Source: an uncultured Syntrophobacterales bacterium (GTDB taxonomy: Bacteria; Desulfobacterota; Syntrophia; Syntrophales; UBA5619). From it: a stretch of DNA of 14,325 nucleotides. Below are positions 1 to 6,325 of this stretch, one piece after another; positions within the stretch are counted from its first letter, which is position 1; the number at the start of each line of letters is the position of its first letter. The stretch covers positions 1 through 14,325 of the forward strand of contig CAIUXU010000238.1 of NCBI GenBank assembly GCA_903903205.1. Direction: 5' to 3'. Both the position numbers and the translations under genes were made by a program. The notes below the pieces were generated by a model. The model saw only the letters and a list, made by a program, of their open reading frames with translations, was not told the origin of the DNA and ran no database searches.

Positions 1-789
1 ACCCAGGAGAACTCCCTTCTCTGCAGGTATTACGCGGCGGTAATCCGGGTACTCTCCATCAACCAGGCTGACGCTCAACAGGGCATGGCTGGTCTTTACG
101 ATGCACATCCCCTGCCGGATTCCCAGAAACACATCCCCTGATTCATCCTCGACAAGCCGCCGGATTTCCACAAGACCTTTCCGTGGGATAATCACTCCCT
201 TTTCCATCGTCAGAAAATCATTTTCGCCTGTATCCATCACCATCATGGCAAGACGATGTCCGTCCGTCGCCACCATTCGGATCGAAAAGGATTCACCTAC
301 TTTTTCCGTCTCCATAAAAACGCCGCACAGATTCTTCCGCATCTCATCGGTCGAAATCGCGAACGCGGTCTTGCGGATCAACTCCTTCAGGATTCCCCTT
401 TTTACTTTATAGAAGGGAAGATCTCCCTGATCCGCCACCGATGGATAATCATCCGCCGGAATACCCGGAATGCGGTATATGGCTTTGTTGCAGGTCAGAA
501 TAACCACATTTTTTTCATTTTTCACGACATGGATCGTATCTCCCTGAATCTCCCGAACCATTTCATGGAGTTTTCTCGCAGATAAGGTAATCTCACCTTC
601 CCGGATGACCTCTGCATCATAATCCGCAACCAAACCGATCTCTCGATCCGTCGCTATGATCGTGACCCTGTTTTGCCCCACCCGGATCAGTAAATTGTTC
701 AGGATCGGCATGGTGGTTTTCTTTTCCACAATTCCCAGTGTCTTCTGAATCCCCGATAAAAACAGCTCTCTTTTGATGTTAAATTCCAT
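1..789 (-). CDS. dnaN: DNA polymerase III subunit beta (sliding clamp), 3' end outside window
   Basis: This gene encodes the ring-shaped sliding clamp that tethers DNA polymerase III to DNA. The frame is open from an ATG at 789 to the window edge and gives 263 residues of a protein usually about 370 long, so the third clamp domain is missing only because the window ends. Family hallmarks are visible: VEKKTTMPILNNLLI near residues 21-35, RIPGIPADDYP at about 106-116 and ATDGHRL at 174-180. A strong ribosome-binding site (GGAAGGGG, about 6 nt upstream) fixes the start. It follows dnaA in the same direction with 174 nt between them, the classic dnaA-dnaN arrangement, and that gap holds the putative unwinding region. 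No frameshift is seen. Confidence 0.97.
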   Translation of the reverse strand, partial: MEFNIKRELFLSGIQKTLGIVEKKTTMPILNNLLIRVGQNRVTIIATDREIGLVADYDAEVIREGEITLSARKLHEMVREIQGDTIHVVKNEKNVVILTCNKAIYRIPGIPADDYPSVADQGDLPFYKVKRGILKELIRKTAFAISTDEMRKNLCGVFMETEKVGESFSIRMVATDGHRLAMMVMDTGENDFLTMEKGVIIPRKGLVEIRRLVEDESGDVFLGIRQGMCIVKTSHALLSVSLVDGEYPDYRRVIPAEKGVLLG

Positions 790-963
790 AATTGCCCCTT
801 CCTTTCCACTTTACCAACAGGTTATATTGTTAAAAAACTTCTTTTTAATAAAAAAACAGTAGTAGTAATAGTACCTGTGAATGGTGTTTATAACCCGCTT
901 TAGGGTTCATTTTACGGTCTATTTTCCCTTATCTTCTGTGGACGGAGTCGTTGTATAAAATCA
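790..963. other. oriC core candidate: DNA unwinding element, DnaA-trio and DnaA boxes
   Basis: The dnaA-dnaN gap is non-coding. It contains an AT-rich stretch at 821-856, then five consecutive triplets on the plus strand at 857-871 (CAG TAG TAG TAA TAG), then TACC, then two abutting degenerate DnaA boxes: TGTGAATGG at 876-884 (two mismatches to TGTGNATAA) and TGTTTATAA at 885-893 (one mismatch). The order boxes, short GC step, TAG triplets, AT-rich DNA matches the basal unwinding system known from Bacillus subtilis oriC, where DnaA loads from boxes onto 3'-GAT-5' trios on one strand. A 5-bp inverted repeat (AACCC / GGGTT, 892-907) lies beside the boxes. The position next to dnaA supports an origin. 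Function is inferred, not shown. Confidence 0.72.
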
Positions 964-2319
964 TCAACCCTTGTGCAGAAGAACCTCTCGGATTTCCTCC
1001 ACGGTATCTCGGAGAGTCTTGTTGGTCTCTAAATTCTTTTTAATTTTATTGTGGGCGTAGATCACTGTCGAGTGATCCCGGCCACCTATCTTTTCACCGA
1101 TATCAGGGAATGATGAGCTGGTCATTTCACGTGCGAGAAACATGGAAATCTGTCGTGCCAAGACAAGATTTTTGTTTTTTTTCTGTGATCGGATATCTGA
1201 GATCTTGATATTAAGTTTGGCGCCAGCCACTTTCACAATCTCGTCAATTGTGATCTCTTTTTTTTCCTCTTTCCTGAGAAGTTGTTTGAGCACGCTCTTG
1301 ACCAGATCCAGGTCGATCTGACGCCCGGTCAGGGAAGAGTAGGCAGCAATTCGAACCAAATATCCCTCTAATTCCCTGATATTGGACTCTTCTTGTGAGG
1401 CAAGGTAAATGGACACATTTTCCGGCAGTTCAATATTATTTTCCTGCGCCTTCGTCCCAAGAATGGCGATCTTTGTCTCGATCTCTGGTGGCTGGATGTC
1501 GGCAATCAGCCCCCATTCAAACCGTGATCGCAATCTTCCCTCTAAATTCGGGATGTCCTTCGGGAATTTATCACTGGTCACAACGATCTGTTTCCCGGCA
1601 TCATGAAGGGTGTTGAAGGTATGAAAAAATTCTTCCTGGGTTCTCTCTTTCCCGGCAATAAACTGGATGTCATCCATCAACAGACAGTCGATATTTCTAA
1701 ACTTCTCTCTGAATTTCATCATTTTGTCGAATCGAATCGAATTGATCAATTCGTTCATGAAGACCTCCGCCGAGACATAAACCACATTCATATCCGGAAA
1801 AAGCTTCAAGGTCTTCAAGCCGATAGCATTTAGCAGGTGGGTTTTTCCCAGTCCCACGCCGCCGTAGATAAACAGAGGGTTGTAATTTTTTGCCGGTTGC
1901 TCAGCGACCGCCGCGGAGGCGGCATGGGCAAACTGGTTGCAAGATCCCACGACAAAACGGTCAAAGCTGTAGTTTACATTAAGCGAAGAGTGGGTTCGGG
2001 CACGGGAAGATTTTTTTGGCGCCGTTTTCGTTGTTGTGGTGATATGTTCCGTTTCTGTAACAACCGGATTGGGGTTATTGTCCTGTTCGATGACCAATTC
2101 AATGTGGAACGGGAGACCTGCCGCAGACTTCATCGAATCTCTGACCAGAGAAAGATAATTTTCCACCAGCCAGTCGCGAAAAAAGCGGTTGGGTACGCTC
2201 AAATGAACCTGAGACCCCTCCATCAGCGTGATGCGGATCGGGCGAATCCAGGTGTCAAAGTTCTGCTGACTTACCTTTTCTTTAATTATTTTAACAGTCT
2301 TTTCCCAGAGGATATCCAA
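964..2319 (-). CDS. dnaA: Chromosomal replication initiator protein DnaA
   Basis: DnaA is the AAA+ ATPase that binds origin boxes, opens the duplex and recruits the helicase. The 451-residue product has all four domains: an N-terminal interaction domain (about 1-75), a linker rich in T, K and S (about 80-112), the AAA+ core with Walker A GGVGLGKT at 153-160 and Walker B LLMDD at 213-217, the box VII segment GRLRSRFEWG at 261-270 with the presumed arginine finger, and the C-terminal DNA-binding domain with signature GGRDHSTV at 412-419. The start is TTG. An in-frame TGA lies only two codons upstream, and the N-terminus MDILWEKTVKII fits the family. A weak AAGG sits 9 nt upstream, inside a DnaA box, which suggests autoregulation. 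Length is normal and no lesion is seen. Confidence 0.98.
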   Translation of the reverse strand: MDILWEKTVKIIKEKVSQQNFDTWIRPIRITLMEGSQVHLSVPNRFFRDWLVENYLSLVRDSMKSAAGLPFHIELVIEQDNNPNPVVTETEHITTTTKTAPKKSSRARTHSSLNVNYSFDRFVVGSCNQFAHAASAAVAEQPAKNYNPLFIYGGVGLGKTHLLNAIGLKTLKLFPDMNVVYVSAEVFMNELINSIRFDKMMKFREKFRNIDCLLMDDIQFIAGKERTQEEFFHTFNTLHDAGKQIVVTSDKFPKDIPNLEGRLRSRFEWGLIADIQPPEIETKIAILGTKAQENNIELPENVSIYLASQEESNIRELEGYLVRIAAYSSLTGRQIDLDLVKSVLKQLLRKEEKKEITIDEIVKVAGAKLNIKISDIRSQKKNKNLVLARQISMFLAREMTSSSFPDIGEKIGGRDHSTVIYAHNKIKKNLETNKTLRDTVEEIREVLLHKG

Positions 2320-2362
2320 TATTCACAACCTTATGCACAGTTTTATCCACACCTGTGGAGAA
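2319..2362. promoter_or_regulatory. DnaA-box cluster upstream of dnaA (second part of a bipartite oriC / dnaA autoregulatory region)
   Basis: Four boxes lie within 44 bp. Two are perfect TTATNCACA matches, TTATGCACA at 2331-2339 and TTATCCACA at 2343-2351. Two have one mismatch, ATATTCACA at 2319-2327 and TGTGGAGAA at 2354-2362 (reverse orientation). The first three point the same way and start 12 nt apart. The dnaA ribosome-binding segment and TTG start lie under the first two. A possible minus-strand promoter (TTGGGT, 18 nt, GATAAA) would place its -10 on the TTATCCACA box. Box density is far above chance and the position is typical of an origin or a DnaA-repressed dnaA promoter. Confidence 0.85.
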
Positions 2363-2403
2363 AGAACCCAAGTGCTGAGTACTTAGCGCCTGGATCCTCA
2401 TGT

Positions 2404-3255
2404 TTATGTTCTATCAAGCAGTAGCCGCACCAAGCGATTCAACTCATCCCCATTCGCGTAACGTATCTCAATGGTTCCTGATCTTTTCCCTGCGCGGATC
2501 TGGACGGACGTGAGCCAAAACGAGGTGAGCTCACGCTCCAGGTCGGTTAGGTACGGATCCTTACCCCCTGTTTTTTTCTTTTCCGGCGCCGTTTTCAAAT
2601 TCCGGACCAGACGCTCTGTCTCCCGAACGTTCAGCTCCTTTTTCTGGATGAGCTTCAGGGCGCTTATCTGCTCACCCGGAAGATCCAGCGCAAGGAGCGC
2701 CCGGGCATGCCCAGCCGTAATTTTTTTGCCGATAAGGGCCAGCCTTGCCGCTTCAGGAAGCTTCAGTAGCCTGAGCGTATTGGCGATCGTGGAACGGTCC
2801 TTCCCGACGCGGGTAGCAATCTCTTCCTGCGAGAGATCAAAATGTGTCAACAGGGTCTGATAGGCGTCCGCCTCTTCGATCGGGTTCAGGGCTTCGCGCT
2901 GGATGTTTTCGATCAGCGAAAGTTCTGCCAGATCCCGATCATCCGCTTTGCGAATAACAATGGGAACTTCTTTGAGACCGGCCGCCTGTGCCGCCCTCCA
3001 GCGCCTTTCTCCGGCGATGATCTCATAACCACTGTCCGCCTTTCGGACGATGATCGGCTGGATGATCCCACTCTTCTTTACGGAGGCGACAAGCTCTTTT
3101 TGAGACTCATCATTAAAGTCCTGCCGGGGCTGAAACCGATTCGGGGTCAACTCCTCGATCCCGCACTGGACGAAAGAAGGCCGGTCGCCGATATTGTTCA
3201 GAAGATCGGGGAACATCGCACCCAGGCCCCGGCCAAGGGAATTCTTTGGCGGCAT
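2404..3255 (-). CDS. parB: Chromosome partitioning protein ParB/Spo0J family
   Basis: ParB is the CTP-dependent clamp that loads at parS sites near the origin and spreads, helping ParA and SMC segregate the chromosome. I chose the second of two adjacent ATG codons (MPPKNSLGRGLG), 5 nt after GGGAGG, giving 283 residues. The first ATG is only 2 nt from the Shine-Dalgarno. Visible features are the N-terminal ParA-contacting GRGLGAMF (about 8-15), the nucleotide-pocket motifs GERRWR (82-87) and ENIQRE (116-121), a helix-turn-helix (about 143-164, EEIATRVGKDRSTIANTL) and a C-terminal dimerisation segment. The start overlaps the parA stop by one base (TGATG), which implies translational coupling. 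Chromosomal type is inferred from position beside dnaA and rsmG. I saw no perfect parS site in the window. Confidence 0.95.
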   Translation of the reverse strand: MPPKNSLGRGLGAMFPDLLNNIGDRPSFVQCGIEELTPNRFQPRQDFNDESQKELVASVKKSGIIQPIIVRKADSGYEIIAGERRWRAAQAAGLKEVPIVIRKADDRDLAELSLIENIQREALNPIEEADAYQTLLTHFDLSQEEIATRVGKDRSTIANTLRLLKLPEAARLALIGKKITAGHARALLALDLPGEQISALKLIQKKELNVRETERLVRNLKTAPEKKKTGGKDPYLTDLERELTSFWLTSVQIRAGKRSGTIEIRYANGDELNRLVRLLLDRT

Positions 3256-4028
3256 CATATCCTCCCGTTGCACATGATTTCCTTAGCCAATTCCATGTAG
3301 GAGATCGCGCCGCGCGAGCGAATATCATAAAGGATGATCGGCAGTCCGTGGCTCGGGCTCTCCGACAGCCGGACGTTCCGTGGGATGACCGTCTTAAAGA
3401 CCAGCTCTCCGAAGTTGCCGCGAACATCCTCGCTGACCCTGCGCGAAAGAAGATTCCGTGTGTCGTACATGGTGAGCAGGATTCCCCCCAGGGTCAGGGT
3501 GGGGTTCAGCCGGTTCTTGATCAGCCCCATCGTGTTGAGCAGGTGCCCCAGACCCTCCATCGCGAAGTACTCGCACTGCAAAGGAACGACCAGAAAATCC
3601 GACGCCACCAGGGCATTGACCGTGAGAAACCCGAGGGACGGTGGACAGTCAATAATTACGTACTCATAGGCCACATCAAGCGATCGGAGCAGATTGCGAA
3701 GTCTTTTTTCCCGGTCCTCAAGGGAGACAAACTCCAGCTCGATCCCGACCAGATCCTGGTTCGCGGGAACCAGATCGAGGTGGGGGATCTGTGTTCTGAC
3801 GATAACTTCCCGAAGTGGACGATTCTCAATCAGGGAGTGGTATAAATTTTTTTCCCGGATTGCCTCACCGTCGATTCCCATACCGCTGGTTGCGTTTCCC
3901 TGGGAATCACAGTCGATCAGAAGGGTTCGCTTCTCCGCCGCCGCCAGCGAGGCCGACAGGTTGATAGCTGTCGTGGTTTTTCCGACCCCCCCTTTTTGGT
4001 TGGCCATGCTTATGATTTTACGCGTCAT
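3255..4028 (-). CDS. parA: Chromosome partitioning ATPase ParA/Soj family
   Basis: ParA is a deviant-Walker ATPase that binds DNA non-specifically and, with ParB, moves origins apart. In Bacillus its homologue Soj also acts on DnaA. The 257-residue protein has the deviant Walker A box KGGVGKTT at residues 12-19, the A' segment LLIDCDSQGN at about 36-45 and the Walker B segment VIIDCPPSLG. It lacks an N-terminal DNA-binding extension, as is typical of chromosomal rather than P1-type plasmid ParA. The ATG gives the usual MTRKIISMANQKGG start. The Shine-Dalgarno is weak. It is coupled to parB by a one-base overlap and follows rsmG after 93 nt. Confidence 0.97.
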   Translation of the reverse strand: MTRKIISMANQKGGVGKTTTAINLSASLAAAEKRTLLIDCDSQGNATSGMGIDGEAIREKNLYHSLIENRPLREVIVRTQIPHLDLVPANQDLVGIELEFVSLEDREKRLRNLLRSLDVAYEYVIIDCPPSLGFLTVNALVASDFLVVPLQCEYFAMEGLGHLLNTMGLIKNRLNPTLTLGGILLTMYDTRNLLSRRVSEDVRGNFGELVFKTVIPRNVRLSESPSHGLPIILYDIRSRGAISYMELAKEIMCNGRI

Positions 4029-4095
4029 TTAATGGAACAAGCCCCGCGAGTTGGTGTTTGTCAAAACGGAGCAGACCTTAACACAAAATATAATG

Positions 4096-4115
4096 ATTGA
4101 AAAGCTTTTTTCAAT
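4096..4115. repeat. AT-rich hairpin in the rsmG-parA gap
   Basis: ATTGAAAA and TTTTCAAT form a perfect 8-bp stem around a 4-nt loop. It lies in the 93-nt gap between rsmG and parA. A run of T follows on neither strand in a convincing way, so a terminator is doubtful. It could be an mRNA processing or regulatory structure. Confidence 0.3.
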
Positions 4116-4121
4116 AAAACT

Positions 4122-4790
4122 TCATCGGGAAACACGATTATAAATTATTATTTTTCTTGATAAATCTGCTCCCGGAAGACGGATGGTCCGACAGGCAGTG
4201 AAGAGCATCCCCGCGGCATCCAAAATTTGCTCTGTTTCTTCCATCTCTTCATGCGGATCTTGTCCCTTCATCGCAATAAGTTGCCCCCCGGGTTTGAGAA
4301 AAAAGGAGGACGTTCGGATCAGATCCGGCAGTTTGAAGGCGGCCCGGGAGATGAGCGTATCGAAACGGCCGGCGAGGGCCTCCCCGGCGGTCAGCTCTTC
4401 GACACGCCCCCGGATCACTTGAACCCGGTCGAGGCGGAGGATCCGGACGACATGGGAGAGAAAGGAGCTCTTTTTTCGGGATGTCTCGACGAGCGACAGA
4501 TGCAGTCCGGGTAGCGCGATTCTTAGCGGGATACCGGGGAAGCCGCCACCGCTTCCAAGGTCGATTACGTCGCCATCCGGCCGATCCAGAAACGGCGCCG
4601 CCGTCAGTGAATCGAGAAAGTGACGAATGACGATCTCCTGTGCAGATCGTTCCGAAACGAGATTGATCCGCCGGTTCCAGAGCAGGATCTCTCTGTGGTA
4701 CGTTGTAAAGCGGTCCAACTCCGCCGGGCCGAGGTGGATGCCGATCGTCGCGGCCCCTTCGGAGAGGGTTGTGATCATGTTTTCATCCAT
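4122..4790 (-). CDS. rsmG: 16S rRNA (guanine-N7) methyltransferase RsmG (GidB)
   Basis: RsmG methylates N7 of G527 (E. coli numbering) in the 530 loop of 16S rRNA using S-adenosylmethionine. The 222-residue product is of family length. It shows the family motif RHFLDSL at about 56-62 and the SAM-binding loop DLGSGGGFPGIPL at about 77-89, followed by a Rossmann-type methyltransferase fold with LKPGGQLIAMKG near the expected late strand. The ATG at 4790 is chosen. Methionine 5 is an alternative with a GGATGAAA-like signal before it. It lies 10 nt after the MFS transporter stop and before parA, so it is probably cotranscribed. The rsmG-parA-parB order is conserved around many origins. mnmG, the usual upstream partner, is replaced here by the transporter. 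Confidence 0.95.
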   Translation of the reverse strand: MDENMITTLSEGAATIGIHLGPAELDRFTTYHREILLWNRRINLVSERSAQEIVIRHFLDSLTAAPFLDRPDGDVIDLGSGGGFPGIPLRIALPGLHLSLVETSRKKSSFLSHVVRILRLDRVQVIRGRVEELTAGEALAGRFDTLISRAAFKLPDLIRTSSFFLKPGGQLIAMKGQDPHEEMEETEQILDAAGMLFTACRTIRLPGADLSRKIIIYNRVSR

Positions 4791-4800
4791 GTCTCAAGTC

Positions 4801-5997
4801 TCAATAATCCCGTTGTTTGCCCTCTTTCCAGAGCCAGAATGAGCAGATCAGCGTCATCAGCAAGACGGCGCCGCCGGCCAGGCCAAAGGCGGTGGAAAAA
4901 CCAAAGTGGTCAATCATGTAGCCGACGACCGGGGTGATGATCGCTCCTCCCTCATGGCTGGAGAAGAAGTAGATACCGAGAATGGTTGAACGTTTGCCGA
5001 TCGGCGCCCGTCTGACGATGTAGGCCTCCGAGGCCGACATCCGGGCGAAGACGATGAATCCCAGGATGATGAACAACGCCCCCAGACCCCACCCGTAGGG
5101 AAGTACAGGGATGAAGAAAATGGTGGGGCCGGCTATAAAACAGACCCCGAGGATCACCCGGATGCTACCCATACGATCGGCTAGGTAGCCGCCGAGCGGA
5201 TTTGCCCAGAGGCCCGCCGAATACATCAGCGTCAGGGCGCCAGCGGCGATCTCTTTGCTCGCGCCGAAGTGATCGACCATAAGCAACGGGATGAAGGAGT
5301 TGATGGTGTGGATGAATGCGGATGTGAAGGTAGAGAGGATCAGAAAGATCACGAGAGAGCGCATCTGTCCCGGACGGTCTGGTGTTTGGTTCTCCATATT
5401 CTGCCCGTGTCCGGCATTCGTTTTGTCCCGGACGGTCAGTCGGCCGAGGAGAATGTAGAAGAGAATGCCGAAGAGAACCATGGGGATCGCAAGGGCGATG
5501 TAGGCGTTGTGCCATCCCAAGGCACTGGCGGCGGCCACGGCGACAAGTGGTGTCACAGAGTTGCTGGCGCTGCCGCCGATGTTGTGGAACCCTAACGCCC
5601 TGCCGAGTTTCTCCTTTTTCACTGCGGCCATGATCAGCGGTGGTGCGGATGGGTGGTAGCCGCCGGCGAGGAGCCCCATGAGGATGAGAAAGAGGATCAT
5701 CATGACATAGCTCTGGGAAAGACCGACCATAATCCCGACAAGCGCCACGCCTGAGATGCTGATGGTCATCAACTTGCGGGGTTCGATCCGGTCGGCGAGC
5801 CAGCCGGCCGGGAGCTGTGCGATCCCGTAGGAGAGCGAGAAGGCCGAGACGACGAGCCCCGACTGGGCGTAGTCCAGGGAGAAGGAGCTGCGGATAAAGG
5901 GAATGAGCGGCACCGTGATTGCGGTCATGATGTGGTGGCTGAAGTGTCCCAAGACGAACAGGGGAATCATACCCCCGAAGATTGAACGTAATATCAA
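4801..5997 (-). CDS. Major facilitator superfamily transporter (12 TM)
   Basis: This is an inner-membrane secondary transporter of 398 residues with about twelve hydrophobic segments in two halves joined by a polar loop near residues 190-215. The MFS loop motif appears in both halves, as GWLADRIEPRK in the first and GGYLADRMGSIR in the second. GYHPSAPP in the first half recalls the xHP motif of fosmidomycin-resistance-like carriers, but the substrate cannot be read from sequence. The start is TTG, 11 nt after GGAGG. The next methionine (residue 10) has poor spacing to a ribosome-binding site, so TTG is preferred. A consensus promoter lies just upstream. The gene ends 10 nt before rsmG and may drive the rsmG-parA-parB transcript, an unusual companion for those genes. 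Confidence 0.88.
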   Translation of the reverse strand: MILRSIFGGMIPLFVLGHFSHHIMTAITVPLIPFIRSSFSLDYAQSGLVVSAFSLSYGIAQLPAGWLADRIEPRKLMTISISGVALVGIMVGLSQSYVMMILFLILMGLLAGGYHPSAPPLIMAAVKKEKLGRALGFHNIGGSASNSVTPLVAVAAASALGWHNAYIALAIPMVLFGILFYILLGRLTVRDKTNAGHGQNMENQTPDRPGQMRSLVIFLILSTFTSAFIHTINSFIPLLMVDHFGASKEIAAGALTLMYSAGLWANPLGGYLADRMGSIRVILGVCFIAGPTIFFIPVLPYGWGLGALFIILGFIVFARMSASEAYIVRRAPIGKRSTILGIYFFSSHEGGAIITPVVGYMIDHFGFSTAFGLAGGAVLLMTLICSFWLWKEGKQRDY

Positions 5998-6039
5998 TGG
6001 TTTAAAAACCTCCAGTTGACTTTGTTTTTACGATTTTAC

Positions 6040-6069
6040 TGTATAGGGGTGGCCGTTATTGCTTGTCAA
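6040..6069 (-). promoter_or_regulatory. Sigma70-type promoter for the MFS-rsmG-parAB operon
   Basis: Read on the minus strand, a perfect TTGACA (plus 6064-6069) is followed after 18 nt by TATACA (plus 6040-6045). This predicts a transcript start near 6033, about 36 nt before the TTG start and upstream of the GGAGG ribosome-binding site. The same -10 hexamer also reads TGTATA on the plus strand, 18 nt after TTGACT at 6016-6021, so an overlapping opposite promoter is possible. Confidence 0.55.
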
Positions 6070-6180
6070 GGGATATTATGCCTGAGGATCATTACCCGTT
6101 TTACAACCGCAAGCACCGCAAGCAACATCGTGGCAGGCACTCAACAAGTCCGGGACTCAGGACCTGACATGTTACTTTTC

Positions 6181-6209
6181 TTGACAAATCCACTTTTTGG
6201 GCGTATGAG
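6181..6209 (+). promoter_or_regulatory. Sigma70-type promoter for the helicase-typA pair
   Basis: TTGACA at 6181-6186 is followed after exactly 17 nt by TATGAG at 6204-6209. The predicted start near 6216 leaves a leader of about 110 nt before the helicase ATG. The rest of the 328-nt divergent gap (5998-6325) holds the opposing promoter and a tandem 9-bp duplication (ACCGCAAGC at 6106-6114 and 6115-6123). I see no gene in it. Confidence 0.5.
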
Positions 6210-6325
6210 CTCACTCAAAATAGTGCAGGAAAGTGTTGTATCCCTCCCGGTCAGGGAGTCTCACCCTTGGACCGCTTACGGAAGATCAGCCCCCTGTCCA
6301 TCGAAAGAATCGAAAGAGAGGAATA

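Noticed and set aside
256..585. Plus-strand frames opposite dnaN
   Set aside because: They lie antisense to a clear sliding-clamp gene and encode nothing recognisable.
925..963. Further DnaA-box-like sequences near the dnaA stop (around TGTGGACGG and TGTATAAAA)
   Set aside because: Each has two or three mismatches to TTATNCACA and none shows the spacing or orientation seen at 876-893.
1118..1140. TTTCACGTG inside dnaA, like half of a parS site
   Set aside because: Only one half matches. A 16-bp comparison with TGTTTCACGTGAAACA gives about five mismatches and the sequence is ordinary dnaA coding. A similar TCACGTGA in typA near 9112 also fails in its flanks. No parS was seen in the window.
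2366..2385. Stem-loop after parB (AAGTGC / GTACTT) as a terminator
   Set aside because: Six pairs with a G-T wobble and no T-run on the minus strand. Too weak to call a terminator.
6233..6325. Upstream GTG start extending the helicase by 31 codons
   Set aside because: It has no good ribosome-binding site and the added residues look like translated leader. ATG 6326 follows GAGAGGA at proper spacing.
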